This document shows, piece by piece, positions 1-9,471 of a stretch of DNA of 64,000 bases (position 1 is the first letter of the stretch; each line of letters begins with the position of its first letter). Below the pieces are notes generated by a model. The model had not been told where the DNA came from, made no database searches, and saw nothing but the letters and a program-made list of their open reading frames with translations. The position numbers and the translations under genes were made by a program. The DNA lies in the NCBI RefSeq assembly GCF_900156155.1, contig NZ_FTMD01000005.1:186001-250000 (forward strand). The letters run 5' to 3'. This DNA comes from Aromatoleum tolulyticum (lineage in GTDB: Bacteria > Pseudomonadota > Gammaproteobacteria > Burkholderiales > Rhodocyclaceae).

Positions 1-342
1 GGCAAGCTGCTGGCGATGGTCGAGGAGGCGCGCGCGAAGGGTGTCGTCGAGGGGCTGTATTCGCAGATCGGCCAGCAGGTCGAGGCGATCCTCGAGCGCC
101 GCAAGGGCAAGCGCATCCCGATGAACATCGACGGCGCGACGGCGGTGATCTACGCGGAACTGGGATTCGCGCCGGAACTGGGGCGCGGGCTGTTCATCCT
201 GTCGCGCTCGGTCGGCATCCTCGCTCACGCGTGGGAGCAGTCGCAGCAGGGCGGCCGCATCAAGGGTCCGATGCCCAAGAACATTCCTTACACCTATGCG
301 GGACCGGCGCGCCGTGCCGTACCCGGGAAGAATCAGGCGTAG
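1..342 (+). CDS. Citrate synthase-like / citryl-CoA lyase family protein, C-terminal part
   Basis: Only the last 113 codons lie in the window; the reading frame is open from base 1. The residues seen (a helix with IGQQVEAIL, then NIDGATAVIYAELGF, then LFILSRSVGILAHAWEQ, and an ending like GPMPKNIPYTYAGP) match the C-terminal end of short citrate-synthase-fold proteins annotated as citryl-CoA lyase. The active-site Asp region is visible as DGATA. In this family the protein cleaves or forms citryl-CoA-like thioesters; the substrate here is unknown. The next gene starts 90 bases on, in the same direction, so they may share an operon. Confidence 0.7.
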   Translation, partial: GKLLAMVEEARAKGVVEGLYSQIGQQVEAILERRKGKRIPMNIDGATAVIYAELGFAPELGRGLFILSRSVGILAHAWEQSQQGGRIKGPMPKNIPYTYAGPARRAVPGKNQA

Positions 343-432
343 CCCCGGCTTCGCAGTGACGGCACAGGGCGCGCGATTCGCCGCGCCGTAATCGACTAGG
401 CAATCGACATTCAAATCTGGAGGCGACGCCAA

Positions 433-2193
433 ATGAAGCAACTGATTTCCCACCAGCTCGTCCGCTACCTCGAAGACCGCGGCGTCGAGCACATCTTCGG
501 CCTGTGCGGGCACACCAACATCGCAGTGCTGACGGCGCTGGAAGACAGCAAGATCCGCCTCATCAACACGCGCCACGAGCAGATCGCCGCGCACGCCGCC
601 GACGGCTACGCGCGCGCGACGAAGAAGGCCTCGGTCGTGCTGTCGCACCTCGGACCGGGCCTGACGAACGCCGCGACCGGCGTCGCGAATGCCGCGCTCG
701 ACTCGATCCCGATGGTCGTGATCGCCGGCGACATCCCGAGCTACTACTACGGCAAGCACCCGCACCAGGAGATCAACCTGCACGCGGACGCGTCGCAGTG
801 GGAGATCTACCGCCCCTTCGTGAAGCGCGCGTGGCGCGTCGATACGCCGGAGCTGTTCCCGGAGATCCTCGAGAAGGCCTTCCAGCTCGCCGAAAGCGGG
901 CGTCCCGGCCCGGTGCTGGTGAACGTGCCGATGGATTTCTTCTCGCGCGAGATCGACGTTTCGTTGTTCACCCGCCTGCGTCATCACACCAAGGCGCTGC
1001 AGAAGCCCTCGATCGACGACGTGACCGCGAAGAAGATCGTGCAGGCGCTGCTCGACGCGAAAGACCCGGTGATCTACGCCGGCGGCGGTGTGATCCTGGC
1101 CGATGCGGCCGAGGAGCTGCGCGCCTTCGCCGAGCACCTGTCGCTGCCGGTCGCGCATTCGCTGATGGGCAAGGGCGTGCTGCCGGACGACCATGAGCTG
1201 GTGCTGGGCATGACCGGCTTCTGGGGCACCAAGCTGGTGAACGACAAGTGCCGCAACGCGGACTGGATCGTCGGCCTCGGCACGCGCTTCGCGGAAGCCG
1301 ACTGCAGCTCGTGGGAAAACGAGTTCACTTTCAGCTTCCCCCCGACCAAGCTGATCCACATCGACATCGACTCCAACGAGATCGGCCGCAACTACCCGGT
1401 CGAGATCGGCGTCGTCACCGACCTGAAGAACGCGCTGACCGTGCTCAACCGCGTCGCCCGCGAGATGCTGCCGGAAGGGCGCAAGAACGACGCGCTGCGC
1501 AAGGAAATCGCTGCCTTCCGCGAGACCTTCGTCGCCGGCAACCAGAAGTTCGTGCAGGACGACTGCTTCCCGATGATGCCCGAGCGCATCCTGTCGGTGG
1601 TGCGCGAAGTGCTGCCGCGCGACGCCTTCATCACGACCGACGTGGGCTGGAACAAGAACGGCGTCGGCCAGCAGTTCCCGATCTATACCCCGGGCAGCAT
1701 CCTGACCCCGGGCGGCTACTGCACGATGGGCTTCGGCGCGCCGGCCGCGCTGGGCGCGAAGGTCGCGTTCCCGGACCGCGTGGTCGTGTCGCTGGTCGGT
1801 GACGGCGGCTTCGGCCAGAACCCGGCGGTGCTCGCGACGGCGGTCGAGGAGAACATCCCGGTGATCTGGGTGGTCATGAACAACTTCGCGTTCGGCACCA
1901 TTGCCGGCCTGCAGAAGGCGCATTACGGCACGACGACCGGCACGCTGTTCCGCAAGGACGGCGAGCCCTACCAGGCGGACTTCGCCGCGGTGGCGCGTGC
2001 GTATGGCGCGGAAGGCGTGAAGATCGAGTCGGCCGAGCAGTTCAAGGAAGTGCTCGCGCAGGCGGTGAAGTCGAACAAGCCTTTCGTGATCGACGTCGCG
2101 ATGAAGAACAACCCGGTGCCGACGACCGGCCACTGGAACATCCTCGACATCTACTCGCCGAACGCGAAGGTGTCGCACGTCAGCACCGACTGA
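433..2193 (+). CDS. Thiamine diphosphate-dependent enzyme, acetolactate synthase-like
   Basis: A 586-residue protein with the three-domain layout of the POX/AHAS superfamily. The N-terminal pyrimidine-binding domain holds the conserved Glu49 (in RHEQIAAHAADGYA) that activates the cofactor. A central Rossmann-like domain follows around residues 190-330. The C-terminal ThDP/Mg domain runs from G456-D457-G to N483-N484. Length fits the family. It lacks clear hallmarks of biosynthetic acetolactate synthase, and no small-subunit gene is beside it, so a catabolic carboligase, decarboxylase or C-C hydrolase is more likely. It sits directly before shikimate dehydrogenase-like and dehydroquinase genes. 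The substrate cannot be read from sequence. A GGAG ribosome site precedes ATG 433. Confidence 0.8.
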   Translation: MKQLISHQLVRYLEDRGVEHIFGLCGHTNIAVLTALEDSKIRLINTRHEQIAAHAADGYARATKKASVVLSHLGPGLTNAATGVANAALDSIPMVVIAGDIPSYYYGKHPHQEINLHADASQWEIYRPFVKRAWRVDTPELFPEILEKAFQLAESGRPGPVLVNVPMDFFSREIDVSLFTRLRHHTKALQKPSIDDVTAKKIVQALLDAKDPVIYAGGGVILADAAEELRAFAEHLSLPVAHSLMGKGVLPDDHELVLGMTGFWGTKLVNDKCRNADWIVGLGTRFAEADCSSWENEFTFSFPPTKLIHIDIDSNEIGRNYPVEIGVVTDLKNALTVLNRVAREMLPEGRKNDALRKEIAAFRETFVAGNQKFVQDDCFPMMPERILSVVREVLPRDAFITTDVGWNKNGVGQQFPIYTPGSILTPGGYCTMGFGAPAALGAKVAFPDRVVVSLVGDGGFGQNPAVLATAVEENIPVIWVVMNNFAFGTIAGLQKAHYGTTTGTLFRKDGEPYQADFAAVARAYGAEGVKIESAEQFKEVLAQAVKSNKPFVIDVAMKNNPVPTTGHWNILDIYSPNAKVSHVSTD

Positions 2194-2274
2194 CGAGAGG
2201 AATCAGCGCACGAACCGGCCCTCAACCCCGACAGACAGCGCTTTCAGGCATCCAATAATGGAAGGAACATTCCG

Positions 2275-3135
2275 ATGGCAACTGCAGAAATGAATCCGCT
2301 GTCGATCTCCGGTTCGACGCTCCTCTACCCGGTCATCGGCTACCCGGTCGGCCAGGTAAAGGCGCCGATGCTGTACAACCAGCTGTTCGCGGCCATAGGC
2401 ATCGATGCCGTGGTAGTGCCGCTGGAGATCGCGCCGGCCGACTTCCCGAGGGTCGGGCCGGCCCTTTTTGCCGTCTCCAACGTGCGCGGCGCGATGGTCA
2501 CGATCCCGCACAAGCCTGCGTGCGTCGATTTCCTCGATGCGGCGAGCGCCGCGGTGAAGGCCGCCGGGGCGTGCAACGCAATCGTCAAGCGCGCGGACGG
2601 CACGCTGTTCGGTGATCTCTTCGACGGCATCGGCTTCGTGAGCGGGCTGAAGCGCGCGGGCGTCGAACCGAAGGGCATGCGCTGCCTGGTCGTCGGCTCG
2701 GGCGGCGTCGGTGCGGCGATCGCCGTGGCGCTGGGCGAGGCCGGCGCGGCGAGCGTGGGCGTGTCGGACATCAACACCGACAGCGCTGCGCGGCTCGCGG
2801 GGCGGCTCACGAGCTTCGGGGTGTGCCGGGAGGCCTTCGTCGCGACGAACGATCCGGCGGGCTACGATCTCCTCGTCAATGCGACCCCGCTCGGGCTGAA
2901 GGAGAGCGATCCGCTGCCGGTTCCGGTCGAGCGCCTCGCGCCGGGCACCGTGGTCGCCGACGTCATCATGAAGATCGACTTCACGCCGCTCCTGCTCGCA
3001 GCACGCGAACGCGGCTGCACGATTCACATGGGGCGGGAGATGTTCATCGAGATGGCGCCGCTGTATCTTTCGCTGTTCGGTTACGACGGCTATACGTCCG
3101 ACGGCATCCGCAAGCTGGTCGGCTACAAGGATTGA
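2275..3135 (+). CDS. Shikimate dehydrogenase family protein (AroE-like, probably catabolic)
   Basis: This 286-residue protein has the two-domain AroE fold. The N-terminal substrate domain holds the catalytic Lys80 in TIPHK and Asp117 in GDLFDGIGF. The glycine-rich nucleotide-binding motif GSGGVGAAIA follows at about residue 140. AroE proteins interconvert shikimate or quinate and the 3-dehydro compound with NAD(P). The GD-x2-DG-x-GF version of the second motif is typical of AroE-like paralogues found in catabolic clusters, unlike the NTD-x2-G form of biosynthetic AroE. It lies 82 bases after the ThDP gene and 65 before a type I dehydroquinase, consistent with a hydroaromatic catabolic operon. 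Ribosome site GGAAGGAA precedes the ATG. Confidence 0.82.
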   Translation: MATAEMNPLSISGSTLLYPVIGYPVGQVKAPMLYNQLFAAIGIDAVVVPLEIAPADFPRVGPALFAVSNVRGAMVTIPHKPACVDFLDAASAAVKAAGACNAIVKRADGTLFGDLFDGIGFVSGLKRAGVEPKGMRCLVVGSGGVGAAIAVALGEAGAASVGVSDINTDSAARLAGRLTSFGVCREAFVATNDPAGYDLLVNATPLGLKESDPLPVPVERLAPGTVVADVIMKIDFTPLLLAARERGCTIHMGREMFIEMAPLYLSLFGYDGYTSDGIRKLVGYKD

Positions 3136-3200
3136 GGACAGGGCGGGCGCGGCCTGTGGGTCGCGCGAACGCCCTTTTCGAACTGACGAGGAATCGATAG

Positions 3201-3983
3201 ATGGCATTTACCCGTGCTCTGGAAGTGAAAGGCAAGCCGGTCGGCGAAGGCAAGGAACCGCTGGTGTGCGCACCGCTGGTCGGCCGTGACGAGGCCGGCG
3301 TGCTCGGCGAACTCGACGCGATAGTCGCGAAGCAGCCCGACCTGCTCGAATGGCGGGTGGATTTCTTCTCCGGCATCGCTGAGACCGACCGCGTCGTGGA
3401 ATTGGCGCAGGAAGTGCGCAAGAGTTCGGCGGGCATCCCGATCATCTTCACGCGCCGCTCGATCCGCGAAGGCGGCGAGACGATCGGCATCTCGGAAGAG
3501 CAGGTGCTCGAGATGTACCAGGCGGTCGCGCGTTCGGGCGCGGTCGACTTCCTCGACTACGAGTTGTCGTGCGAGCCGAAGCATTTTGCCGCCGCGGTCG
3601 AGCTCGCGCGCGAGACCGGCACGAAGCTGATCGCGTCCTTCCACAACTTCCAGAAGACGCCCGCGGCCGAGGAGATCGTCGCGAAGTTCGTGGCGATGGA
3701 GAAGGCCGGCGCGGATGTCGCCAAGGTCGCGGTGATGCCGCAGGGGCTCGAGGACGTGCTGACCGTGCTGCAGGCGACGCTGGATGGTCAGAAGAAGATC
3801 TCGCTGCCCATCATCAGCATGTCGATGGGCGCCTACGGCTCGCTCTCGCGCCTGTTCGGCTGGGTGTTCGGTTCGTCGGTGAGCTTTGCGGTCGGACAGA
3901 AGGCGTCGGCTCCGGGGCAGGTGCCGATCGAGGATCTGCGGCGCGTTCTCGACGTGCTGCAGCGTTCGCTCGCCGGAAAGTAA
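3201..3983 (+). CDS. aroD: Type I 3-dehydroquinate dehydratase
   Basis: A 260-residue class I aldolase-type barrel that removes water from 3-dehydroquinate to give 3-dehydroshikimate. Schiff-base Lys175 is seen in DVAKVAVMPQ and the general acid/base His148 in SFHNFQKTP; the substrate-binding DYELS and EWRVDFF segments are also present. The length fits the family. Betaproteobacteria usually use a type II enzyme (AroQ) for aromatic amino acid synthesis, so a type I enzyme beside a shikimate-dehydrogenase-like gene suggests a degradative role. It follows the aroE-like gene by 65 bases and ends in a hairpin terminator. Confidence 0.9.
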   Translation: MAFTRALEVKGKPVGEGKEPLVCAPLVGRDEAGVLGELDAIVAKQPDLLEWRVDFFSGIAETDRVVELAQEVRKSSAGIPIIFTRRSIREGGETIGISEEQVLEMYQAVARSGAVDFLDYELSCEPKHFAAAVELARETGTKLIASFHNFQKTPAAEEIVAKFVAMEKAGADVAKVAVMPQGLEDVLTVLQATLDGQKKISLPIISMSMGAYGSLSRLFGWVFGSSVSFAVGQKASAPGQVPIEDLRRVLDVLQRSLAGK

Positions 3984-4029
3984 GTTCCGCGCCGGGGCGT
4001 GGCGACGTAGAATCCCGCCCCCAGTTCGA

Positions 4030-4071
4030 GCCGCATCGGGCCCGCTTGTGCGCGGTCGGGATGCGGCTTTT
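4030..4071 (+). terminator. Rho-independent terminator after aroD
   Basis: An 8-base stem GCCGCATC (4030-4037) pairs with GATGCGGC (4060-4067) and is followed by a T run. It lies 46 bases after the dehydroquinase stop and just before the TauE-like gene, so it probably closes or attenuates the operon at that point. Confidence 0.7.
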
Positions 4072-4090
4072 GCATTTTCCGGAATCCCTG

Positions 4091-4840
4091 ATGACCTTCG
4101 ATACTGCAGGCTGGATCGTCGCCGGTATTGCCGTGCTGCTCACCGGCGTTTCCAAGTCCGGCCTCGGCGGCGCCTTTGGCGGCCTCGCCGTGCCCTTCAT
4201 GTCGCTGTGGATCACGCCCGCCCAAGCCGCGGCGGTGATGCTGCCGCTGCTCGTGTTCATCGACTGGATCGGCATCCGCGCGTACTGGGGCAAGTGGTCG
4301 AAGGAGGAGATCCGTATCCTGCTGCCGGCGGCGGCGCTCGGCATGCTGATCGGCTCGGCAGTGTTCGGATGGATGCCGGAGAAGGCTGTGAAGGGATGCG
4401 TAGGCGCCATCGCGGTGCTGTTCTCGCTCGACCGCATCTTCGGCCTGCGTGCGCGCCTGAAGATGTCAAGGCCGCCGGGCAAGATGACAGGCCTCTTCTG
4501 GGGCGCGGTGTCGGGCTTCACGAGCACGATCGCGCACGCCGGCTCGCCGCCGCTGCTCGTCTACCTTCTCAATCGAGGATTGCCCAAGGGCACTTTCGTC
4601 GCGACGACGGTGATCTTCTTCACCGCCGTGAATGCGGTGAAGATCGTGCCCTACATCGCGTTGGGCCTCTTTTCGTGGGAATCCCTGAAGATGTCGCTGC
4701 TGTTGGCGCCGGTCGCCCCGATCGGCGTGTGGATCGGACTCAAGGCGCTGAAGCGCATCCCCGAGCGCGCCTTCTTCGTCTTTGCGACCGTCATGCTCGG
4801 AGTGTCCGGTGTGAAGTTGTTGTGGGACGCCTTCGCCTGA
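4091..4840 (+). CDS. Sulfite exporter TauE/SafE family membrane protein
   Basis: A 249-residue integral membrane protein with about eight hydrophobic segments (for example WIVAGIAVLLTGVS near the start and VMLGVSGVKLLWDAF at the end) and the conserved family signature SKSGLGGAFGGLAVPFMSLW. TauE/SafE proteins export small organic or inorganic anions such as sulfite and sulfonates; their substrates vary widely. The start is ATG 4091; the open frame runs further upstream, but that part overlaps aroD and is not membrane-like. Separated from aroD by a probable terminator, so co-transcription is uncertain. Confidence 0.8.
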   Translation: MTFDTAGWIVAGIAVLLTGVSKSGLGGAFGGLAVPFMSLWITPAQAAAVMLPLLVFIDWIGIRAYWGKWSKEEIRILLPAAALGMLIGSAVFGWMPEKAVKGCVGAIAVLFSLDRIFGLRARLKMSRPPGKMTGLFWGAVSGFTSTIAHAGSPPLLVYLLNRGLPKGTFVATTVIFFTAVNAVKIVPYIALGLFSWESLKMSLLLAPVAPIGVWIGLKALKRIPERAFFVFATVMLGVSGVKLLWDAFA

Positions 4841-5046
4841 CGGACGACACCCTGGGCGCGTAAAGCGAAGCATGCTTGCCACGCCTCGCAATTGCCGCCA
4901 CTTGCTTGGCTTGTGCGCGGACACACATGCTGATCGGGAAAGTGAGGGAAATATCTCGCAGCGGCAGTGCACCTTATTGAGTTCCCGTTGCCGCCGGGTG
5001 ATCATGGCCGCAGACCAGTGCCATAAACTCGAAGAGGTTGTCCTCC

Positions 5047-8000
5047 TTGGATCACGCAATCAGATGGATCGAGCTGGTGTTCGCGGAACTGCCCCTCCCG
5101 CTGTTGGAAGTGTGGGGCGGCTTCGCCTACCTGCTCGGGCTGGTGCTGATGTTATGCGCGTTCGGCGGCGTCACCTTCCGGCCGGCGGGGCAATGGCGGC
5201 TCGGCCGCGAGCGGCAGACCTGGGACGTGAAGGCGCTGCGCAGCGTCGCGCTGACCTTCGTCCTGATCCTCGCCACCGGCTACGTCGGCTCCTTCATCGT
5301 TCTGGTGCCCGGCGCGCAGACCTTCGAATCGCTGAAGGACCTCACCGTCTTCGTCTGCCTGCTGCTCTTCGGCTACCCCGCGCTGATCGCCGTGCCCTTC
5401 GCCTACGGGCTGTCGGATCTGATCGAAGGCGTTCCGCCGGCCTTCCTGCTCGATTGGCTGGTCGGCTACTTCATCAACCCGGCGTGCTTCTGGGTGGCGT
5501 ATCAGCTCATCGGCAAGGATCCCGATTTCCGGCGCTGGCGGACGTGGGGCTGGTACGCGGTGTTCGTGCTGGTGTTCATGAGCATCGAGCCGCAGCTGTG
5601 GGGCTACATCGCCGCGGATAAATTCACGCCCGAGATTTCCTACCGCAACATCACGCCGGCGCTGTTCTTCACGACGGCGATCACCTGGATCCTCGCGCCC
5701 TTCGCGATGCTCGCGGCCCTGCCGTTGGCACGCCGGTACGGGCTGTTCTGGGCGGAGATCGCCGGACACGTGCGGGAGAGGGTGTTCGGCCGCAAGGAGT
5801 GGATCTGGGAAAGCGGCGCCGGCGACACGGAGGGGGCCGGCGAGAGCGGGGAGCAGGTGGGCCTGCCGATCCGCATGTTCCTCGTCGCGCCGTTCGTCGT
5901 CCTCGTCCTGCTCATGGTCGGTACGACGGCCTATTTCACCCTGCGCAGCGCGGAGGCGTCGGCCGACAAGCTCGCGGCGCGCCTGCATCAGGAAAGCTCG
6001 CAGAACATCAGCCTGTTTCTGGACGACTACTTCGACCGATCGCCGCGCGTCGAGATGTCGCGGCGCATCGGCGACATCGATCGTCTGCTGAGCCGATTGC
6101 CGATCGCCGAGCATGGCCGCGCCTTCATCGTCGATCGTTCGGGCGCCCGAATCGCGTCGTCCCGCAATGTGCTCGAGCCCGCGTTTGTCGCCGAGGGCTC
6201 CGATCCCGTCGTGCGGAATGCGGTCGATACGCTGCGCGGGACGATCGGCAGCCTGGAGGGGCTGAAAAGCGCCGTGCAGTTCAAGTTCGATCTTGTCCTG
6301 GCCAGGCCGCTGTCCCGGGAGACCTGGATGGTGCAGGCCACGCCCTACCGCGATCGCGGCGGCGAGACCGACTGGGTCCTGATGACGGCGATGCCCGCCG
6401 CGTACTACCTGGAAGGGGTGCGGGTCGGACACAGTCGCTCGGCGATGGTCTTCGCGGTGGCGCTGATGCTGTCGCTGGTGGTGGCGGCCTATCTCGCGAC
6501 GATCGTCGCAGCGCCGATCTACCGCATTGCGCTTGCCACCCGCGCACTGATGAGGGGCGATCTGACGCAGCGGGTGCCGGACAGCGGATTGGAAGAGCTC
6601 GGCGTGTTGTCGCGCTCGTTCAACCGGATGGGGGCGCAACTGCAAGAGTCCTTCGAGGACCTGCGAGGCGAAGTGGAGATGCGCAGGGCCCGCGAACGCG
6701 AGCTGGAGGAGAGCCAGGAGCGCGTCCGGTTGAACGAGAACCGCATCCGCCTCGCCACGCGTTCCGCCCAGTTGGGCGTGTGGGACTGGGACGTCGAGAA
6801 GAACGAACTGGTCTGGGACGATGCGATGTACCAGCAATTCGGCGTCGACCGGGCGCGTTGCGACGTACCGAACGCGGTGTGGTTGAAGTCGCTGTCGCCC
6901 GAAGAGTACAAACGGGCGAAGGACGCGGTGCGGGCGGCGCTGCGGGGCGAGCGCGAATTCTCGTCGGAGTTCAGGATCAGCTGGCCCGACGGATCGGTCC
7001 ATTACATCAAGGGGATGGCGCATACGATCCGGGACGACAACGGACGGGCCGTGCGCATGGTGGGCGTGAGCTACGACATTACCGAGCAGAGGCGTGCGGC
7101 TGTGGAGATCATGAAGCTCAACGCCGAGCTCGAACGCCGCGTGATCGAGCGTACCGCGCAGCTGAAGACCGCCAACAAGGATCTGCTGCAGGCGAAGGAG
7201 GTGGCCGAGGAAGCGAAGCGCGCGCAGTCGGAGTTCCTGGCGAACATGAGCCACGAGATCCGCACGCCGATGAACGCGATCCTCGGCATGCTCTACCTCG
7301 CGCTGAAGAGCGATCTGTCGCCGAGCCAGCACAACTATCTCGCGAAGGCGCAGGGTGCGGCACGTTCGCTGCTCGGCATCATCAACGACATCCTCGACAT
7401 ATCGAAGATCGAGGCGGGCAAGCTCGACATCGAGCAGGTCGAATTCGGCCTCGACGCGGTGCTGGAGCAACTGGCCGACGCGGTTGGCTATCTGGCCGAG
7501 CGCAAGGGCCTCGAATTCCTCGTCCGCTACGATCCGACGATCCCGTCACGCCTGATCGGCGATCCGCTGCGGCTGGGCCAGATCCTGCTGAACCTGTGCG
7601 GAAACGCGGTGAAATTCACCGAGCGGGGCGAGGTCGAGCTCGCGTTCCGCTGCCTGAACGCGAGCGAAACGGACATCACGCTGCAGGTGTTCGTGCGCGA
7701 CACCGGTATCGGCATGACGCCGGAGGTCCAGGGCAAGCTGTTCGAGAAATTCACGCAGGCCGACCAGACGACGACGCGTCGATTCGGCGGTACCGGGCTG
7801 GGGCTGGCGATCAGCAAGGATCTGGCCGAACTGATGGGTGGCCGCGTGTGGGTCGAGGATTCACAGCCAGGCAAGGGCACGACGATGTGCTTCACGGCGC
7901 AGCTGAGGATTGCCGGGCAGGCGCGGGCACGCCAGCGCGAACTGGTGGAGCAGGTCGGTCCGCTGCTCGAAGGCGTGCGCGTGCTGGTGGTGGACGACAA

Positions 8001-9471
8001 CGAAGGGGCGCGCGAGATTCTCGCCGAGATGCTGCGCTTCTTCCGTCTCGAGGTCGGCACCGCGTCGAACGGACCGGCGGCCATCGCCGCGCTGCAGGCT
8101 GCGGCCGCGAGTCCCTACGATCTCGTGCTGATGGACTGGCGCATGCCCGGCATGAACGGCGACGAGGCGACCGCGCGCATCCGCAACGATGCCGCGATCC
8201 CGCGTCAGCCGAAGGTGATCATGGTCACCGCTTGGGGTCGCGAGGATGCCTTCCAGCTCGCCGAACGGGCTGGGATCGACGGCTTCCTGATCAAGCCGGT
8301 GTCGCCGTCGATGATGTTCGACACGATCCTGTCGGTGCTCGGACGTGGCCGCATCTTCGGCACCGAAGAGCGCCGTGCGAGTCTGCGCGAACCGGCTTCA
8401 GGTGGCCAATTGGCCGGCGCGCGCGTCCTGCTGGTCGAGGACAACGATATCAACCGTGAATTCGCCATCGAGCTGCTGCGCAGCGAAGGGCTCGAGGTCG
8501 ATGAGGCGGCAAACGGCGAGGAAGCGGTCCAGCGGGTGCAGGCGCGCGATTACGACGTGGTGCTGATGGATATCCAGATGCCGGTGATGGACGGCCTCGA
8601 AGCCGCGCGGCGGATCCGCGCGCTTGCAGGCGCGCCGGGTGTGATGGACGGGGAGCGCTTCGCCGTCCTGCCGATCATTGCGATGACGGCGCTGGCGATG
8701 GCGCAGGATGCCGAGAAGAGTCGGGCCGCGGGCATGAACGACCATGTCACCAAGCCCATCGCGCCCGATCGGCTGATGGCGACGCTGGCCAATTGGGTGC
8801 AACTGCCGGCGGGACGGGCGGGTAGGGTTGCCCTTACCAGGACGGCGGACCGCGGGGCAGTGCCCGCCGATCTGCGGGCCTTGACCAGCCTCGATGCCGG
8901 CGAAGGCATCCGCCGCATCGGCGGCAAGGCCGACGCCTACCGCAAGCAGCTCGCCCGCTTCCGAAAACGCCATGTCGATGCCGTCGCCGAATTGCGCCGG
9001 CTGGTTGCGGCAGGCGATGCGCAGCGCGCTGAAGAATGCTGCCATGCGCTGAAAGGCGTGACCGGCACGCTCGGCGCGCATGCACTGTACGAAAAGATTA
9101 CCGTCATCGACGCGCTGCTGAAGCAGGGCGTGCTGCCCGATGCCGCGATGCTCGACGAGGCGGACGCGCTGCTGCTGCGGTTGATGGACGAGATCGACGG
9201 CTTGGGCGACAGCTCGGGCGCCATCCCGCGGCCCGCCGCACCGCTCGCCCCGGACACCTTGCGCGAGCTGCTGGCACGGCTCGGCGAGGCGCTCGACAAC
9301 GATCTCGGCGCTGCCGAGCCCCTGCTCGCGGAACTGCGCGCCGGGCTCGCCGGTACCCCGCTCGAAGCGGAAATCACCTCAGTGGGCGCCCTGGTCGATG
9401 TGTTCGACATCGATGCGGCGCGGGCCAGGCTGAAGGGTCTGGAAGTCTCCCAATCGGATACGACACAATGA
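5047..9471 (+). CDS. Hybrid sensor histidine kinase with two receiver domains and an HPt domain
   Basis: About 1474 residues. Order: six or seven N-terminal membrane helices (to about residue 235), a soluble extracytoplasmic region, a further membrane helix near 480, HAMP (about 490-545), a PAS domain (about 575-690), a coiled coil, HisKA with phospho-acceptor His736 in [11 protein letters not shown], HATPase, receiver 1 (Asp1030 in LMDWRMPG), receiver 2 (Asp1175 in [11 protein letters not shown]) and an HPt domain with His1333 in CHALKG. It is a complete phosphorelay in one chain, as in BarA-type kinases. The start is probably TTG 5047, ten bases after AGAGG; TTG 5038 is too close to that site, and GTG 5077 is possible. 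It overlaps the next gene by ATGA. Confidence 0.9.
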   Translation: MDHAIRWIELVFAELPLPLLEVWGGFAYLLGLVLMLCAFGGVTFRPAGQWRLGRERQTWDVKALRSVALTFVLILATGYVGSFIVLVPGAQTFESLKDLTVFVCLLLFGYPALIAVPFAYGLSDLIEGVPPAFLLDWLVGYFINPACFWVAYQLIGKDPDFRRWRTWGWYAVFVLVFMSIEPQLWGYIAADKFTPEISYRNITPALFFTTAITWILAPFAMLAALPLARRYGLFWAEIAGHVRERVFGRKEWIWESGAGDTEGAGESGEQVGLPIRMFLVAPFVVLVLLMVGTTAYFTLRSAEASADKLAARLHQESSQNISLFLDDYFDRSPRVEMSRRIGDIDRLLSRLPIAEHGRAFIVDRSGARIASSRNVLEPAFVAEGSDPVVRNAVDTLRGTIGSLEGLKSAVQFKFDLVLARPLSRETWMVQATPYRDRGGETDWVLMTAMPAAYYLEGVRVGHSRSAMVFAVALMLSLVVAAYLATIVAAPIYRIALATRALMRGDLTQRVPDSGLEELGVLSRSFNRMGAQLQESFEDLRGEVEMRRARERELEESQERVRLNENRIRLATRSAQLGVWDWDVEKNELVWDDAMYQQFGVDRARCDVPNAVWLKSLSPEEYKRAKDAVRAALRGEREFSSEFRISWPDGSVHYIKGMAHTIRDDNGRAVRMVGVSYDITEQRRAAVEIMKLNAELERRVIERTAQLKTANKDLLQAKEVAEEAKRAQSEFLANMSHEIRTPMNAILGMLYLALKSDLSPSQHNYLAKAQGAARSLLGIINDILDISKIEAGKLDIEQVEFGLDAVLEQLADAVGYLAERKGLEFLVRYDPTIPSRLIGDPLRLGQILLNLCGNAVKFTERGEVELAFRCLNASETDITLQVFVRDTGIGMTPEVQGKLFEKFTQADQTTTRRFGGTGLGLAISKDLAELMGGRVWVEDSQPGKGTTMCFTAQLRIAGQARARQRELVEQVGPLLEGVRVLVVDDNEGAREILAEMLRFFRLEVGTASNGPAAIAALQAAAASPYDLVLMDWRMPGMNGDEATARIRNDAAIPRQPKVIMVTAWGREDAFQLAERAGIDGFLIKPVSPSMMFDTILSVLGRGRIFGTEERRASLREPASGGQLAGARVLLVEDNDINREFAIELLRSEGLEVDEAANGEEAVQRVQARDYDVVLMDIQMPVMDGLEAARRIRALAGAPGVMDGERFAVLPIIAMTALAMAQDAEKSRAAGMNDHVTKPIAPDRLMATLANWVQLPAGRAGRVALTRTADRGAVPADLRALTSLDAGEGIRRIGGKADAYRKQLARFRKRHVDAVAELRRLVAAGDAQRAEECCHALKGVTGTLGAHALYEKITVIDALLKQGVLPDAAMLDEADALLLRLMDEIDGLGDSSGAIPRPAAPLAPDTLRELLARLGEALDNDLGAAEPLLAELRAGLAGTPLEAEITSVGALVDVFDIDAARARLKGLEVSQSDTTQ

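Noticed and set aside
2203-3207. Minus-strand open frame of 334 codons
   Set aside because: Lies opposite the shikimate dehydrogenase-like gene; rich in Arg and Asp with no fold-like pattern. A GC-bias shadow.
5152-7470. Minus-strand open frame of 772 codons
   Set aside because: Antiparallel to the hybrid kinase, low-complexity Arg/His/Gln composition, no recognisable motif.
5799-8459. Plus-strand open frame of 886 codons in another frame of the kinase
   Set aside because: Arg/Gly/Ala-rich shadow of the kinase gene; the kinase frame has all domain motifs.
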